This document shows, piece by piece, positions 1 to 8,404 of a stretch of 64,000 nucleotides of DNA. A model generated the notes under the pieces. That model did no database searches and was not told the DNA's origin. It saw only the letters and a list, made by a program, of their open reading frames with translations. Origin of the DNA: Georgenia muralis (GTDB taxonomy: Bacteria; Actinomycetota; Actinomycetes; Actinomycetales; Actinomycetaceae); NCBI RefSeq assembly GCF_003814705.1, contig NZ_RKRA01000001.1:1054001-1118000 (forward strand). The letters are read 5' to 3'. The position numbers and the translations under genes were made by a program. The number at the start of each line of letters is the position of its first letter. Position 1 is the stretch's first letter.

Positions 1-169
1 TGCCCGGGGCGAGGCCGAGGTCGACGGTGCGCGAGCCGCCCCCGGCCGTCGGCTGCCCCTCGAGGACGAGCACGTCCAGGCCGGCCCGCGCGAGGGTGAC
101 GGCGGCCGCCAGGCCGTTGGGCCCGGCGCCCACGACGACGGCGTCGCGCACCTCCCGCCGGGCCGTCAC
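1..169 (-). CDS. NAD(P)/FAD-dependent oxidoreductase, N-terminal part (runs off the window)
   Basis: Only the first 56 residues are inside the window. From a GTG start they read into a dinucleotide-binding Rossmann motif ([20 protein letters not shown], residues about 11-30), then an acidic strand end (VLVLEGQ) and a Gly-rich GGGSR stretch. This is the FAD ADP-binding fold of the phytoene-desaturase-like and amine-oxidase-like families. The GTG at 169 is chosen because the motif follows within ten codons. The substrate cannot be told from this fragment, and carotenoid desaturase, carotenoid isomerase and uncharacterised oxidoreductases all remain possible. It lies just downstream of, and on the same strand as, the LytR_C gene. 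Confidence 0.8.
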   Translation of the reverse strand, partial: MTARREVRDAVVVGAGPNGLAAAVTLARAGLDVLVLEGQPTAGGGSRTVDLGLAPG

Positions 170-174
170 GGCAC

Positions 175-822
175 TCAGCCGGTGAAGTCCGCGCGCAGGA
201 CGATGGCGATCGCCTGGGTGGCGCTCGCGGACTCCACGAGGTTGGTGATGCCCAGGACCGAGGCCACCTCCTCGGCGGTGGCCTGCAGGCCGGCGTTGTT
301 GTAGTACAAGGTGGTCGTGGCGGGGGTCGCCGAGGCGTAGTTGTCGGGGATGCCTCCGGTGAAGCCCTCCGCCGCCAACTGGTCCACGACCTGACCGGCC
401 AGCCCGCCGACGCCTGCGCCGTTGAGCACGGCGATCGGGGTGCCGAGCTCGACGCCCGCGGCCGGCTCGGTCTCCTCCGGGGTCTGCGTGGCGGCGCCGC
501 CCGTCGGCTCCTCGCTCGCGCCGCCGGTGGGCTCGGCGGTGGCCGTGCCGCCCTCGGTCGCGCCCTCGGTCGCGCTGTCGGTGCCGCCCTCGGTGGCCAC
601 GGCGGTGGATGTCGCGGCCACGGTCGGTGCCGCCGTGGGGTCCTCGCCGCCGCCGAGCAGGGAGATGGCCCCCCACGCCAGCAGCGGGGCCAGGACGATG
701 ACGGCGACCACGGGAAGCAGCGCGCGCCAGAGCGGACGGGGGCTGCGGTGGACGCCCTCGGGGGCGCGGTCGCGGCCGGCGACGTCGAACTCGTCCTCGT
801 AGTCCTCGTGGTGCGTGCTCAC
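175..822 (-). CDS. LytR C-terminal domain (LytR_C) membrane-anchored protein
   Basis: 215 residues. An acidic cytoplasmic N-terminus of about 40 residues precedes one membrane segment ([20 protein letters not shown], about 41-60). A low-complexity Thr/Ala/Glu/Gly linker (about 65-120) follows, then a compact C-terminal domain of about 90 residues. That domain starts [20 protein letters not shown] and contains TLYYNNAG and a closing IVLRADF, the pattern of the LytR_C (DUF4809-like) domain found in actinobacterial surface proteins. Its biochemical role is not established. The start is placed at the GTG giving [11 protein letters not shown]; longer upstream reading is possible but unlike a gene. 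There is no convincing ribosome site before it, and a TAACCT box lies 7 nt upstream, so a leaderless transcript is possible. Confidence 0.8.
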   Translation of the reverse strand: MSTHHEDYEDEFDVAGRDRAPEGVHRSPRPLWRALLPVVAVIVLAPLLAWGAISLLGGGEDPTAAPTVAATSTAVATEGGTDSATEGATEGGTATAEPTGGASEEPTGGAATQTPEETEPAAGVELGTPIAVLNGAGVGGLAGQVVDQLAAEGFTGGIPDNYASATPATTTLYYNNAGLQATAEEVASVLGITNLVESASATQAIAIVLRADFTG

Positions 823-893
823 GCAGGTGAGGTTATCTGCTCCGTGGACACGCCCGCGCATCCCCCGCCGTGACGGCGCACGGCCAGGGTGGG

Positions 894-1181
894 CTACAGC
901 CCCGAGCCGAGCCGGCGGGCGGAGCGCTCGCGCTGGCGGGCGGAGCGCATGCGGCGCAGCCGCTTGACGAGCATCGGGTCGGCCGCGAGCGCGGCCTCGG
1001 AGTCCAGGAGCTGGTTGAGCACCTGGTAGTACCGGGTGGCGGTCATGTCGAACAGGTCGCGGATCGCCGTCTCCTTGGCGCCGGCGTACTTCCACCACTG
1101 CCGCTCGAAGGCGAGGATCTGCTGCTCGGTCTCGCTGAGGGCGTCGGCCGGGGTGACCTCGTGTGCCTGGGCTGCCGTCAC
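894..1181 (-). CDS. DUF3263 family protein
   Basis: 95 residues, the usual size for this actinobacterial family. The centre (LSETEQQILAFERQWWKYAG, then KETAIRDLFDMTATRYYQVL) is the conserved DUF3263 core and resembles a small helix-turn-helix DNA-binding domain, so a regulatory role is plausible but unproven. The Arg-rich C-terminus (RLRRMRSARQRERSARR) would suit nucleic-acid contact. The start is the GTG at 1181 because a strong aggagga ribosome site lies just upstream (about 1185-1192); the longer reading on the same frame is antisense-like. It is followed on the same strand by the LytR_C gene, a pairing common in actinobacteria. Confidence 0.85.
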   Translation of the reverse strand: MTAAQAHEVTPADALSETEQQILAFERQWWKYAGAKETAIRDLFDMTATRYYQVLNQLLDSEAALAADPMLVKRLRRMRSARQRERSARRLGSGL

Positions 1182-1267
1182 GGCTCTCCTCCTCGCTGGG
1201 ACCTCTCGGGCCGGGCGCACACCGACCACCGTCATGCTAGAGCAGCGAACGACACCCGTGTCATTCC

Positions 1268-1660
1268 TCAGCGCGTCGCGTCGGCGCGTCGGGGACCGAC
1301 CGGCGCCCGGTCGAGCGCCTCGGCGGGCAGCCAGACCTCCGCGCGGGGGTGCAGCGGCAGGATCCGCACGCTCACCCGGTCGCGCTCGGTGCCCGGCAGC
1401 ACGTCGAGGTCGACGTCCCACGGCGAGCCGTCCGCGGTCGGCGACGACGACGCCGTCGACCAGCAGCTGCGCGACGTCGCCCGCCCACACCAGCCGGAGG
1501 ATGCGGCGGTCGTCCCCGCGCGACGCGGGCCCCACGTCGGTGAGCCGGTAACGCGCCGCAAGGAGGCGACCTGCGCCGGGGCCGAGGCCCGGCCCTGCGA
1601 CCGGCCGTAGCCCGGCGGCACCTCGCCCGGCCCGCGCTCGAGGACCACCCGCACCTCCCG
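1268..1660 (-). pseudogene. Decayed C-terminal remnant of a glycoside hydrolase (beta-galactosidase-like)
   Basis: The minus strand encodes one recognisable C-terminal domain spread over two frames. The frame used at about 1660-1560 gives [19 protein letters not shown]. The next frame, about 1553-1434, gives YRLTDVGPA and then WAGDVAQLLVDGVVVADR. The first frame resumes from about 1432 with DGSPWDVDLDVLPGTERDR and RILPLHPRAEVWLPAEA. The order and spacing match the beta-sandwich end of GH35-like actinobacterial beta-galactosidases as I remember them; the family call is inference. The VVADR/DGSPW junction is what a deletion of about five bases would leave. No N-terminal catalytic domain is present because ung starts at 1714 on the other strand. 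Sequencing error could explain one shift but hardly the missing catalytic part. Confidence 0.6.
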
Positions 1661-1713
1661 CGACGGGCGCGGCCGACATCCCACCACACCGGCGCGCCGG
1701 TAGCCTCGTCGCG

Positions 1714-2382
1714 ATGAGCCCACTCCCCGTGGACCCGGCCTGGGCCGACGCCCTCGCCCCGGTCGAGCCGCGCATCCACGCCCTGGGCGACTTCCTCCGC
1801 GCCGAGCTCGCGGCCGGTCACGGCTACCTGCCCGAGGGGCCGGACGTCCTGCGGGCCTTCACCTACCCCATGGCCGACGTGCGCGTCCTCGTCGTCGGCC
1901 AGGACCCCTACCCCACCCCGGGACACCCCATGGGCCTGTCGTTCTCCGTCCAGCCGCACGTGCGGCCGGTCCCGCGCTCGCTGCGCAACATCTACCGCGA
2001 GCTCCACGACGACCTCGGTGTGGCCGCCCCCGACGACGGCGACCTCACGCCCTGGGCGAGGCACGGCGTCATGCTGCTCAACCGCGTGCTCACCGTGCGC
2101 CCGGGCACGCCCGCCTCGCACCGGGGGCGCGGCTGGGAGGAGGTGACCGAGCACGCCATCCGGGCGCTCGTGGCCCGGGGCACCCCGCTCGTGGCGATCC
2201 TGTGGGGCCGCGACGCCGCCACGCTCAAGCCGGTCCTCGGTGACACCCCGGTCGTGGAGTCCGCGCACCCCAGCCCGCTGTCCGCCTCGCGCGGATTCTT
2301 CGGCTCCCGGCCGTTCTCGAGGGCCAACGCGCTGCTCGCCGAGCTCGGGGCCGAGCCGGTGGACTGGTCGCTCGCCGGCTGA
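1714..2382 (+). CDS. ung: Uracil-DNA glycosylase, family 1
   Basis: 222 residues, the normal size. It removes uracil from DNA to start base-excision repair. All family-1 motifs are visible: the water-activating loop GQDPYP (62-67, Asp64), the uracil pocket MGLSFSV (73-79), the LLN strand (121-123), and the DNA-intercalation loop [19 protein letters not shown] (185-203, catalytic His185). The ATG at 1714 fits the family N-terminus; the ribosome site before it is weak. It is divergent from the decayed glycosidase remnant and appears monocistronic. Confidence 0.97.
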   Translation: MSPLPVDPAWADALAPVEPRIHALGDFLRAELAAGHGYLPEGPDVLRAFTYPMADVRVLVVGQDPYPTPGHPMGLSFSVQPHVRPVPRSLRNIYRELHDDLGVAAPDDGDLTPWARHGVMLLNRVLTVRPGTPASHRGRGWEEVTEHAIRALVARGTPLVAILWGRDAATLKPVLGDTPVVESAHPSPLSASRGFFGSRPFSRANALLAELGAEPVDWSLAG

Positions 2383-2490
2383 CGGGGTGTCCGCCACGCG
2401 GGGTCGTGTCGCACGCCCGCGGCGTCGCGGGGCATCATGAGTACCGGGGGTCACACCGACCGTCGGGCCGGCCCCCTCGAGGAGGAGACC

Positions 2491-2754
2491 ATGGGAACCC
2501 CGGAGACGACGCGCGAGCCCGGGTGGCGCCCGGAGCTGGTCAACGACGCCCTCGTGCACCGCGGCCTCGTGCGGCCCGAGGAGCACGGTGACCACCCGGT
2601 CCGGGACCTCCTCAAGGGCGGTCACGCCGCGGGCGCGCCCCGTACCGACGCCGAGAGCTACGGACGGGACTCCGAGCTCGTCGGCGCGGGCCCGGACGAC
2701 GAGGACGAGTTCGTCCACGGCGACTCCGGCCAGGACTCGGGCTCGATCATCTGA
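2491..2754 (+). CDS. Small acidic protein of unknown function
   Basis: 87 residues, strongly acidic at the C-terminus (a GPDDEDEFVHGDSG stretch), with no Cys, no membrane segment and no motif I recognise. The gene is supported by a perfect aggagga ribosome site at 2480-2486 placed 5 nt before ATG 2491 and by GC-biased third positions. I do not recognise the family. The composition suggests a soluble, partly disordered cytoplasmic protein. The 166 bp downstream contain only GC-rich repeats before the tRNA. Confidence 0.65.
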   Translation: MGTPETTREPGWRPELVNDALVHRGLVRPEEHGDHPVRDLLKGGHAAGAPRTDAESYGRDSELVGAGPDDEDEFVHGDSGQDSGSII

Positions 2755-2840
2755 CCGGCACGTCCTCACGCACCGGGCCCGGACGTCGTCCGACCGGCCC
2801 GGCAGTGATCCGGCCGGCCCGTGAGTGAGCCGAGCGGCCC

Positions 2841-2918
2841 GGGCGTCGTCCGTCATGCCCGGGCGTCGTCCGTCATGCCCGGGCGTCGTCCGTCATGCCC
2901 GGGAGTCGTCAGACATGC
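2841..2918. repeat. 20-bp tandem repeat, three perfect copies plus one degenerate
   Basis: The unit GGGCGTCGTCCGTCATGCCC occurs at 2841-2860, 2861-2880 and 2881-2900, followed by a diverged copy at 2901-2918. The array sits between the small acidic protein gene and the 3' end of the convergent tRNA-Thr. Related GC-rich pieces (cggacgtcgtccg, ccggcccggcag) continue upstream to about 2780. It has no coding potential; it could arise from replication slippage or serve in termination. Confidence 0.9.
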
Positions 2919-2920
2919 TG

Positions 2921-2996
2921 TGGAGCCGCCTGTCGGAATCGAACCGACGACCGTCCGCTTACAAGGCGGGTGCTCTACCAGCTGAGCTAAGGCGGC
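2921..2996 (-). tRNA. tRNA-Thr (anticodon TGT)
   Basis: 76 nt with the CCA end encoded. Read on the minus strand, the acceptor stem GCCGCCT pairs with AGGCGGC. The D arm GCTC...GAGC, the seven-base anticodon loop CTTGTAA (anticodon TGT) and the T arm GTCGG-TTCGATT-CCGAC are all intact. One C-A mismatch closes the outer anticodon stem, which is tolerated. It shares its acceptor stem with the second tRNA-Thr at 24134-24209. Confidence 0.97.
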
Positions 2997-3092
2997 GGGG
3001 CGGGCAGCAGTCTGCCATGACCGGCGAGGCCGGGCCGAGCCGGGCTGCGCGGCGCGGGGTGGCCGGCGGACGGCCGGCCACCCCGCGAGCCG

Positions 3093-3896
3093 TCACTCCC
3101 CGGTGACCGCCTCGACGAGCGCGCCGGGGGTGTTCCACTCCTGGAAGACCTCGCCGTCGACCAGAACGGTCGGCGTGCCGGTGAACCCGTCCCGGCCGAA
3201 CTGCTCGGTGGTTGCCGAGACCCACTCGGTGAAGCGGCCCTCGGCGATGGAGTCGGCCACGTCCTGGGGGACACCGGACTCGACGGCCGCCGCGGCGATG
3301 TCCTCGTCGGTGGGCTCGACGTCGCCGCCGGACTCGCTCGCCCCGGCGTCGACGGCCTCGGCCCAGAGCGCGAACAGGGCGGCGTGGAAGTCGGCGAACG
3401 CCTCGGGCGCGGCGTCCGCGACGACGGCGGCCGCCTGGGCGGACCGGCCCGAGTAGCCCGAGAACTCCCCGGTCCGGTCGAGGATCGCCACGGGGTGGAA
3501 CACGACCGTCGCGTCGCCGGCGGTCACCATCTCCTCGACGTCGCCGGCGTTGATCTCCTCGAACATCGCACAGAAGCTGCAGGTGTAGTCGAGGTAGACG
3601 TCGAGCACCGGGGCACCCTCGTTGGCCGTGCCGGCCACGAGGTCCGAACCGAGCGAGATGCCGCCGTCCTCCACCGAGACGTTGGCCGGCACGGTGTCCA
3701 CGCTCTCGGCGACGGTCTTCGAGCCCTGGCTGATGATCACGTAGAGGGCGATGGCCACGACCACCATGAGGGCGATGACACCGCCGATGAGGATGTTCCG
3801 GTTGCGGCGGTCACGCCGGGCCTGCGCATCGCGCAGCTGCTCGGCCTGCTCGCGGGCGGCCTCGCGACGCTCGGCCTTGGTGGGGTTGCTCGGCAT
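3093..3896 (-). CDS. DsbA-family thioredoxin-fold membrane-anchored oxidoreductase
   Basis: 267 residues. A charged, Arg/Glu-rich cytoplasmic start (1-34) precedes one membrane anchor (NILIGGVIALMVVVAIALYV, about 34-53). The extracellular thioredoxin-4/DsbA-like domain carries the redox motif CSFC within LDYTCSFCAMFEEI and the cis-Pro loop GTPTVLVDGEVF near the C-terminus. Such proteins form or isomerise disulphides in exported proteins, or pair with VKOR; the exact partner is not shown here. The insert between the two motifs is helical and acidic, as usual. It is monocistronic, and its 3' end faces the tRNA-Thr gene. Confidence 0.9.
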   Translation of the reverse strand: MPSNPTKAERREAAREQAEQLRDAQARRDRRNRNILIGGVIALMVVVAIALYVIISQGSKTVAESVDTVPANVSVEDGGISLGSDLVAGTANEGAPVLDVYLDYTCSFCAMFEEINAGDVEEMVTAGDATVVFHPVAILDRTGEFSGYSGRSAQAAAVVADAAPEAFADFHAALFALWAEAVDAGASESGGDVEPTDEDIAAAAVESGVPQDVADSIAEGRFTEWVSATTEQFGRDGFTGTPTVLVDGEVFQEWNTPGALVEAVTGE

Positions 3897-3998
3897 GACT
3901 CTTCCTGTTCGTGGGTCCGGTGCGGCGACGGCGACGGCGACGGCGCACCTGACAAGGGTAGGGCGCCCGGCGCCCCGCTCGTGCGGGACCAGCGGTGG

Positions 3999-5750
3999 TC
4001 ACCGGGGCCAGGCAGGCTCCGGCAGCGGCGCCCAGGTCGGCGACGGCGGCGCGAGGAGCACGACCGCCGCCACCGCCACGACGACGACGAGGACCAGCAC
4101 GGCCAGGAGCGCCCGGAAGCCGGCCGTGGGTGTGAGCACGTCGACCGCCGCGCGGGCGCCCTCACGGGCGGGCAGCGTCGTCGGGGTGAGCCAGGCCACG
4201 CCCAGGGCCGCCGCCGCCGCGCCCCACAGGACCAGCGGCGGGGTGAGACGCGGATCCCCCGCCGAGATCCCGACCCACCAGGCGGCGGCGCCGGTGAGGA
4301 GGCCGAGCACCAGGCCGGGCACGACCGAGAGCAGGCCCCGCAGGAGGTGCCAGGGGACGCCGGCGAGCATGCGGGCGTCGTCGCCGGGCCGCGGGCCACG
4401 GCGGAGCCGGGCGGTGCGGCGCGAGCGGCCGGCCCAGCCGGCGGTGGCCGTGAGGACGAGCGCGACGGCCGCGACGAGGAGGAAGACACCGGGGTAGGAG
4501 GTCGCGATGGCGGCCACGCCCAGCCCGACCACGCCGACGAGCAGGCTGCGCCGCCGCGGCGGCACGGCCCACCGCGGGGCGACGGGCGGGCCCTCCGGGG
4601 CCCACTCCTGGGGGTGCGTGTCGTGCGCCGGCGGCGCCCACCGCTCCGGCGGCGCCCACCGCGCCGCGGGCCCGACCTGGCCCGGCCGGACCTGCGGCTC
4701 GACCGGTGCGCCTCCCGGCCAGGTGGGCTGCTCGACGGGCCGTCGCGGTCCGTCCTCCCGCCGCGGCACGGGCGGGACGCCCGGGGGGTACACGGGCGCG
4801 GTCGCCGCCTCCGCGGCGCCCAGGGTGCGGGTGGCCGGCCCGGCTCCGGCGACGTCCGGCAGCGCCCGGGTGCGCCACTCCTCGGGATCACCGGGGGCGG
4901 CGTGGCCGGGGACGCGCGGCGCGGCGGCCAGGACTCGGGTGAGCTCGGCCGACCCGGGTCGCCCGTCCAGCGCGGCCAGGACGTCGTCGGGGCCGAGCCG
5001 GTCGCCGGGCCGGGCGGCGAGGGCCGCCGTGAGGGCGCGGGCGGTGCCGGCCGGCAGCCCGGCCGTGTCCACCTGGCCGGTGGCCACCCGGGCGAGGACG
5101 GCGTCGGTCGGGCCCCGGCCGAAGGGGGGCCGGCCAGTGGCGGCGAAGACCAGCACCGCCGCCCACCCCCACCAGTCGCACGCGGGCCCGGGCTCCGCGC
5201 CGGCGATGATCTCGGGGTCGAGGTAGCCCGGCGTGCCCGTGACCATCCCGGTCTGGGTGAGGCGGGCGTCGTCGGCGACCTGCGCGATGCCGAAGTCGAT
5301 GACCACCGGCCCGGTGTCGCTCATCATGACGTTGCCCGGCTTGAGGTCGCGGTGGACCACCCCGACGGCGTGGATCGAGCGCAGCGCGTCGGCGAGGCCG
5401 TGCGCGAGGACCGAGAGCTCCTCGGCGTCGAAGGGCCCGTCCCGCGCGACGTCCTCCTCGAGCGTGGGTCCCTCGACGAGCTCGGTGACGACGAACGCCT
5501 CGGCGTCCTCCACCTCGGCGTCCAGGACCCTCGCCACCCCGGCGTCGCGCACCCGGTGGAGCAGGGCGACCTCCCGCGCCAGCCGGCGGCGCGCCTGCGG
5601 GTCGGCGCCGATGTGGGGGTGCAAGAGCTTGATCGCCACGTGCCGGCCCTCGCCGTCCACGGCCTCGTGGACGGTGCCCATCCCGCCGGCACCGAGGGTG
5701 CGCACGAGCCGGTAGCCGCCCACCGAGCGCCCGGAGGCCTGCGCCGTCAT
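3999..5750 (-). CDS. Serine/threonine protein kinase with C-terminal membrane segments
   Basis: 583 residues. The Hanks-type kinase domain fills about 10-270: Gly loop LGAGGMGTV, catalytic Lys in HVAIKLL, HRDLKPGN catalytic loop, DFG in VIDFGIAQV, and the substrate-side GTPGYLDPE. A long Pro/Arg/Ala-rich linker (about 290-430) follows. The C-terminus has several hydrophobic stretches, for example SLLVGVVGLGVAAIATSY, FLLVAAVALVLTATAG and ALLAVLVLVVVVAVAAVVLL, so the kinase domain is cytoplasmic and tethered. No PASTA repeats are present, so it is not a PknB orthologue. ATG 5750 puts the Gly loop at the expected distance. It diverges from otsA 165 bp away; the substrate is unknown. Confidence 0.92.
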   Translation of the reverse strand: MTAQASGRSVGGYRLVRTLGAGGMGTVHEAVDGEGRHVAIKLLHPHIGADPQARRRLAREVALLHRVRDAGVARVLDAEVEDAEAFVVTELVEGPTLEEDVARDGPFDAEELSVLAHGLADALRSIHAVGVVHRDLKPGNVMMSDTGPVVIDFGIAQVADDARLTQTGMVTGTPGYLDPEIIAGAEPGPACDWWGWAAVLVFAATGRPPFGRGPTDAVLARVATGQVDTAGLPAGTARALTAALAARPGDRLGPDDVLAALDGRPGSAELTRVLAAAPRVPGHAAPGDPEEWRTRALPDVAGAGPATRTLGAAEAATAPVYPPGVPPVPRREDGPRRPVEQPTWPGGAPVEPQVRPGQVGPAARWAPPERWAPPAHDTHPQEWAPEGPPVAPRWAVPPRRRSLLVGVVGLGVAAIATSYPGVFLLVAAVALVLTATAGWAGRSRRTARLRRGPRPGDDARMLAGVPWHLLRGLLSVVPGLVLGLLTGAAAWWVGISAGDPRLTPPLVLWGAAAAALGVAWLTPTTLPAREGARAAVDVLTPTAGFRALLAVLVLVVVVAVAAVVLLAPPSPTWAPLPEPAWPR

Positions 5751-5915
5751 GGGTCCAACGTACCCAGCCGGCCCGTCCGGCCGGTCCGCCGAGGGCCCGG
5801 CCGGACACCCGCCGTGCCCGGCCACGTGCGGGACGTGGCCCCCGCCCCACCGGGCACGTCACCACGGGCACGGATACGGTGGGACGGAAGTCGACCAGGG
5901 AGCTGTGAGTCACCA

Positions 5916-7343
5916 ATGCCGGCCGGAGAGCATGAGTTCGTCGTCGTCGCGAACCGACTGCCCGTGGACATCACCGTCGAGCCGGACGGGGGCCTGCGCA
6001 CCGAGCGCTCGCCGGGCGGCCTCGTCACCGCCCTGGCGCCGATCATGCGCAAGAACGACGGCGCCTGGGTGGGCTGGTCGGGCCAGCCGGACTTCACGCA
6101 CGAGCCGTTCGACGCCGAGGGCATGCGCCTGTGGCCGGTGCCGCTGAGCGAGCGCGAGGTCGCCGAGTACTACGAGGGCTTCTCCAACGCCACCCTCTGG
6201 CCGCTCTACCACGACGTCATCGTGGCGCCGGAGTACCACCGCAACTGGTGGAACGCGTACGTCTCGATCAACCGGCGCTTCGCCGCCGCCGCGGCCGAGG
6301 CCGCCGCCCCGGGCGGGACGGTGTGGGTGCACGACTACCAGCTCCAGCTGGTCCCGTCGGTGCTGCGGCTGCTGCGCCCCGACGTCAAGATCGGGTTCTT
6401 CAACCACATCCCGTTCCCGCCGGTCGAGATCTTCGCCCAGCTGCCCTGGCGGCGCCAGGTGGTCGAGGGCCTCCTCGGGGCCGACCTCGTGGGCTTCCAG
6501 CGGCCGGGCGACGCCTCGAACTTCCTCCGCGCCGTCCGCCGGCTCACCGACCTCCAGGTCCGCGGCCCGCAGGTGACCATCCCCGGCCGCTGGTCGCGCC
6601 CGGACCGCCAGGTGCGGGCCCAGGCCTTCCCGATCTCCATCGACGCCGCCTCCTTCGACGAGCTCGCACGCACGCCCGAGGTGCTGGCGCGCGCCGAGGA
6701 GATCCGCAGGAACCTCGGCAGCCCGGAGGTCCTGCTCCTCGGTGTGGACCGGCTCGACTACACCAAGGGGATCCGCCACCGGCTCAAGGCCTTCGGCGAG
6801 CTCCTCGAGGACGGGCAGCTGCGGGTGCCCGAGGCGGCCATGGTCCAGGTGGCCAGCCCGTCCCGGGAGCGGGTGGAGCAGTACCGCCAGCTGCGCGACG
6901 AGGTCGAGGTCACGGTCGGGCGCATCAACGGCGACTTCGGCACCCTGGGGCGCGCCGCCGTGCACTACCTCCACCACTCCTACCCGATGGAGGAGATGGC
7001 CGCCCTGTACCGGGCCGCCGACGTCATGCTCGTCACCTCCCTGCGCGACGGCATGAACCTCGTCGCCAAGGAGTACGTCGCCGCCCGCTCGGACCTCGGC
7101 GGGGCGCTGGTCCTCAGCGAGTTCACCGGCGCCGCCGACGAGCTGGCCCAGGCCCTGCTCATCAACCCCCACGACATCGACGGCACGAAGGCCACCGTCA
7201 TGCGCGCGATCGGGATGGACCCCCGCGAGGGCCGCCGCCGCATGCGCAGCCTCCGCCGGCGCGTGCTCGAGCACGACGTCCAGCGGTGGGCCGACGACTT
7301 CCTCGGCTACCTCGCCATGACCGCCCCCACGGAGACCCAGTGA
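5916..7343 (+). CDS. otsA: Alpha,alpha-trehalose-phosphate synthase (UDP/GDP-glucose)
   Basis: 475 residues, GT20 family. It joins glucose from a nucleotide sugar to glucose 6-phosphate, giving trehalose 6-phosphate. Visible hallmarks are ANRLPV near the N-terminus, GGLVTALAP, WVGWSG, the donor-site WVHDYQLQLVP, GFFNHIPFPP, and the signature GVDRLDYTKGIRHRLKAF with SLRDGMNLVAKEYVA toward the end. ATG 5916 gives the normal N-terminus; a purine-rich stretch about 14 nt upstream is only a modest ribosome site. The stop overlaps the start of otsB (GTGA), so the two are translationally coupled. The pathway provides the osmoprotectant trehalose. Confidence 0.97.
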   Translation: MPAGEHEFVVVANRLPVDITVEPDGGLRTERSPGGLVTALAPIMRKNDGAWVGWSGQPDFTHEPFDAEGMRLWPVPLSEREVAEYYEGFSNATLWPLYHDVIVAPEYHRNWWNAYVSINRRFAAAAAEAAAPGGTVWVHDYQLQLVPSVLRLLRPDVKIGFFNHIPFPPVEIFAQLPWRRQVVEGLLGADLVGFQRPGDASNFLRAVRRLTDLQVRGPQVTIPGRWSRPDRQVRAQAFPISIDAASFDELARTPEVLARAEEIRRNLGSPEVLLLGVDRLDYTKGIRHRLKAFGELLEDGQLRVPEAAMVQVASPSRERVEQYRQLRDEVEVTVGRINGDFGTLGRAAVHYLHHSYPMEEMAALYRAADVMLVTSLRDGMNLVAKEYVAARSDLGGALVLSEFTGAADELAQALLINPHDIDGTKATVMRAIGMDPREGRRRMRSLRRRVLEHDVQRWADDFLGYLAMTAPTETQ

Positions 7344-8269
7344 CCACCGAGCCCGCCCCCACCCCCGACCGCCCGGACCGCGACGTCCCGCACGGTGAGC
7401 GCGCCCCCGACGACGCCGGCGTGCCGGGCCCGGGTGTGGACGCGCCGCTGTTCACCGCCCACCTCGAGGAGGGGCTCGACGCCGCACTGCGCGACCTCGC
7501 CGGCGCCGGCCGGCTCCTCGTGGCCCTGGACTTCGACGGCGTGCTCGCCCCGATCGTCGTCGACCCGACGGCGTCGCGGATCCTGCCGGTCTCCGCGCGG
7601 GCGCTGGCCGACCTCGCCGTCCTCGACGGCGTCGACGTCGTCCTCGTCTCCGGCCGCAACGCCGCGGACCTCGCCACGCTCGCCGACGTCCCCGACGGCA
7701 CCCGGGTCATCGGCAGCCACGGCGCCGAGCTCGGCCGGGTCACGCTCACCCCGGACGGGCAGCGAGGGGTGGACGCCGAGGCCCTGAGCCTGAGCGAGGA
7801 CCAGGCCGCGCTGCGTGCCGAGCTCCTGCGCGAGACCGAGGAGCTGGCCGCCGCGGTGGAGGGCGCCTGGGTCCAGGCCAAGCCCGCCGCCGTCGTCCTG
7901 CACACCCGCCCCGCCGCCCCGGAGGACGGCGCCGAGCTCACCCGGCGGGTCCTGGCCGGGCCGGCCGCCCACGACGGCGTCCACGTCGTGGTGGGCAAGG
8001 AGGTCGTCGAGATGGCCGTCCTCGCGGTGACCAAGGGGGACGCCGTGACCACGCTGCGCTCCGACGTCGGCGCGGACGCCGTGCTGTACGCCGGGGACGA
8101 CACCACCGACGAGGACGCCTTCGCCGTCCTGACCGGCGACGACGTCGGGATCAAGGTCGGTGACGGCGAGACGCTGGCCGGCTGGCGCGTGGCCGACCCG
8201 GAGGAGTTCTCCGCCGTCCTCGTCCGCCTGGCGGAGCTGCGTCAAGAGACCTCCGTCACGCGTTCGTAA
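7340..8269 (+). CDS. otsB: Trehalose-phosphatase
   Basis: 309 residues, HAD superfamily. It removes phosphate from trehalose 6-phosphate to complete trehalose synthesis. Motif I is LDFDGVLAP (nucleophile Asp64, acid Asp66), motif II Ser is in VLVSGRN, and motif IV is GDDTTDEDAF. A disordered, Pro/Asp-rich N-terminal tail of about 35 residues precedes the domain. The GTG start overlaps the otsA stop by four bases, so the start is set by coupling. A short GC-rich hairpin (8298-8317) without a T run follows. Confidence 0.95.
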   Translation: MTTEPAPTPDRPDRDVPHGERAPDDAGVPGPGVDAPLFTAHLEEGLDAALRDLAGAGRLLVALDFDGVLAPIVVDPTASRILPVSARALADLAVLDGVDVVLVSGRNAADLATLADVPDGTRVIGSHGAELGRVTLTPDGQRGVDAEALSLSEDQAALRAELLRETEELAAAVEGAWVQAKPAAVVLHTRPAAPEDGAELTRRVLAGPAAHDGVHVVVGKEVVEMAVLAVTKGDAVTTLRSDVGADAVLYAGDDTTDEDAFAVLTGDDVGIKVGDGETLAGWRVADPEEFSAVLVRLAELRQETSVTRS

Positions 8270-8404
8270 CAAACCTGTGCAAGGATGACCCCAGCGACGG
8301 CCCCTTCCCGGGGGCCGCCCGCTGTGTCAGTGCGGACACGCTCTCGACACCCTCCACAACGGATCGTCCGGCACGTACCTGCCGGTGAAGGGATGTACAT
8401 CACC

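Noticed and set aside
3384-5915. Very long open frame upstream of and in frame with otsA on the plus strand
   Set aside because: It is antisense to the kinase and DsbA-like genes; its translation is low-complexity Gly/Arg/Asp and the otsA motifs start only after 5916.
8298-8317. Terminator after otsB
   Set aside because: The hairpin has only seven pairs and no T run, and lies in the likely msiK leader; not strong enough to list.
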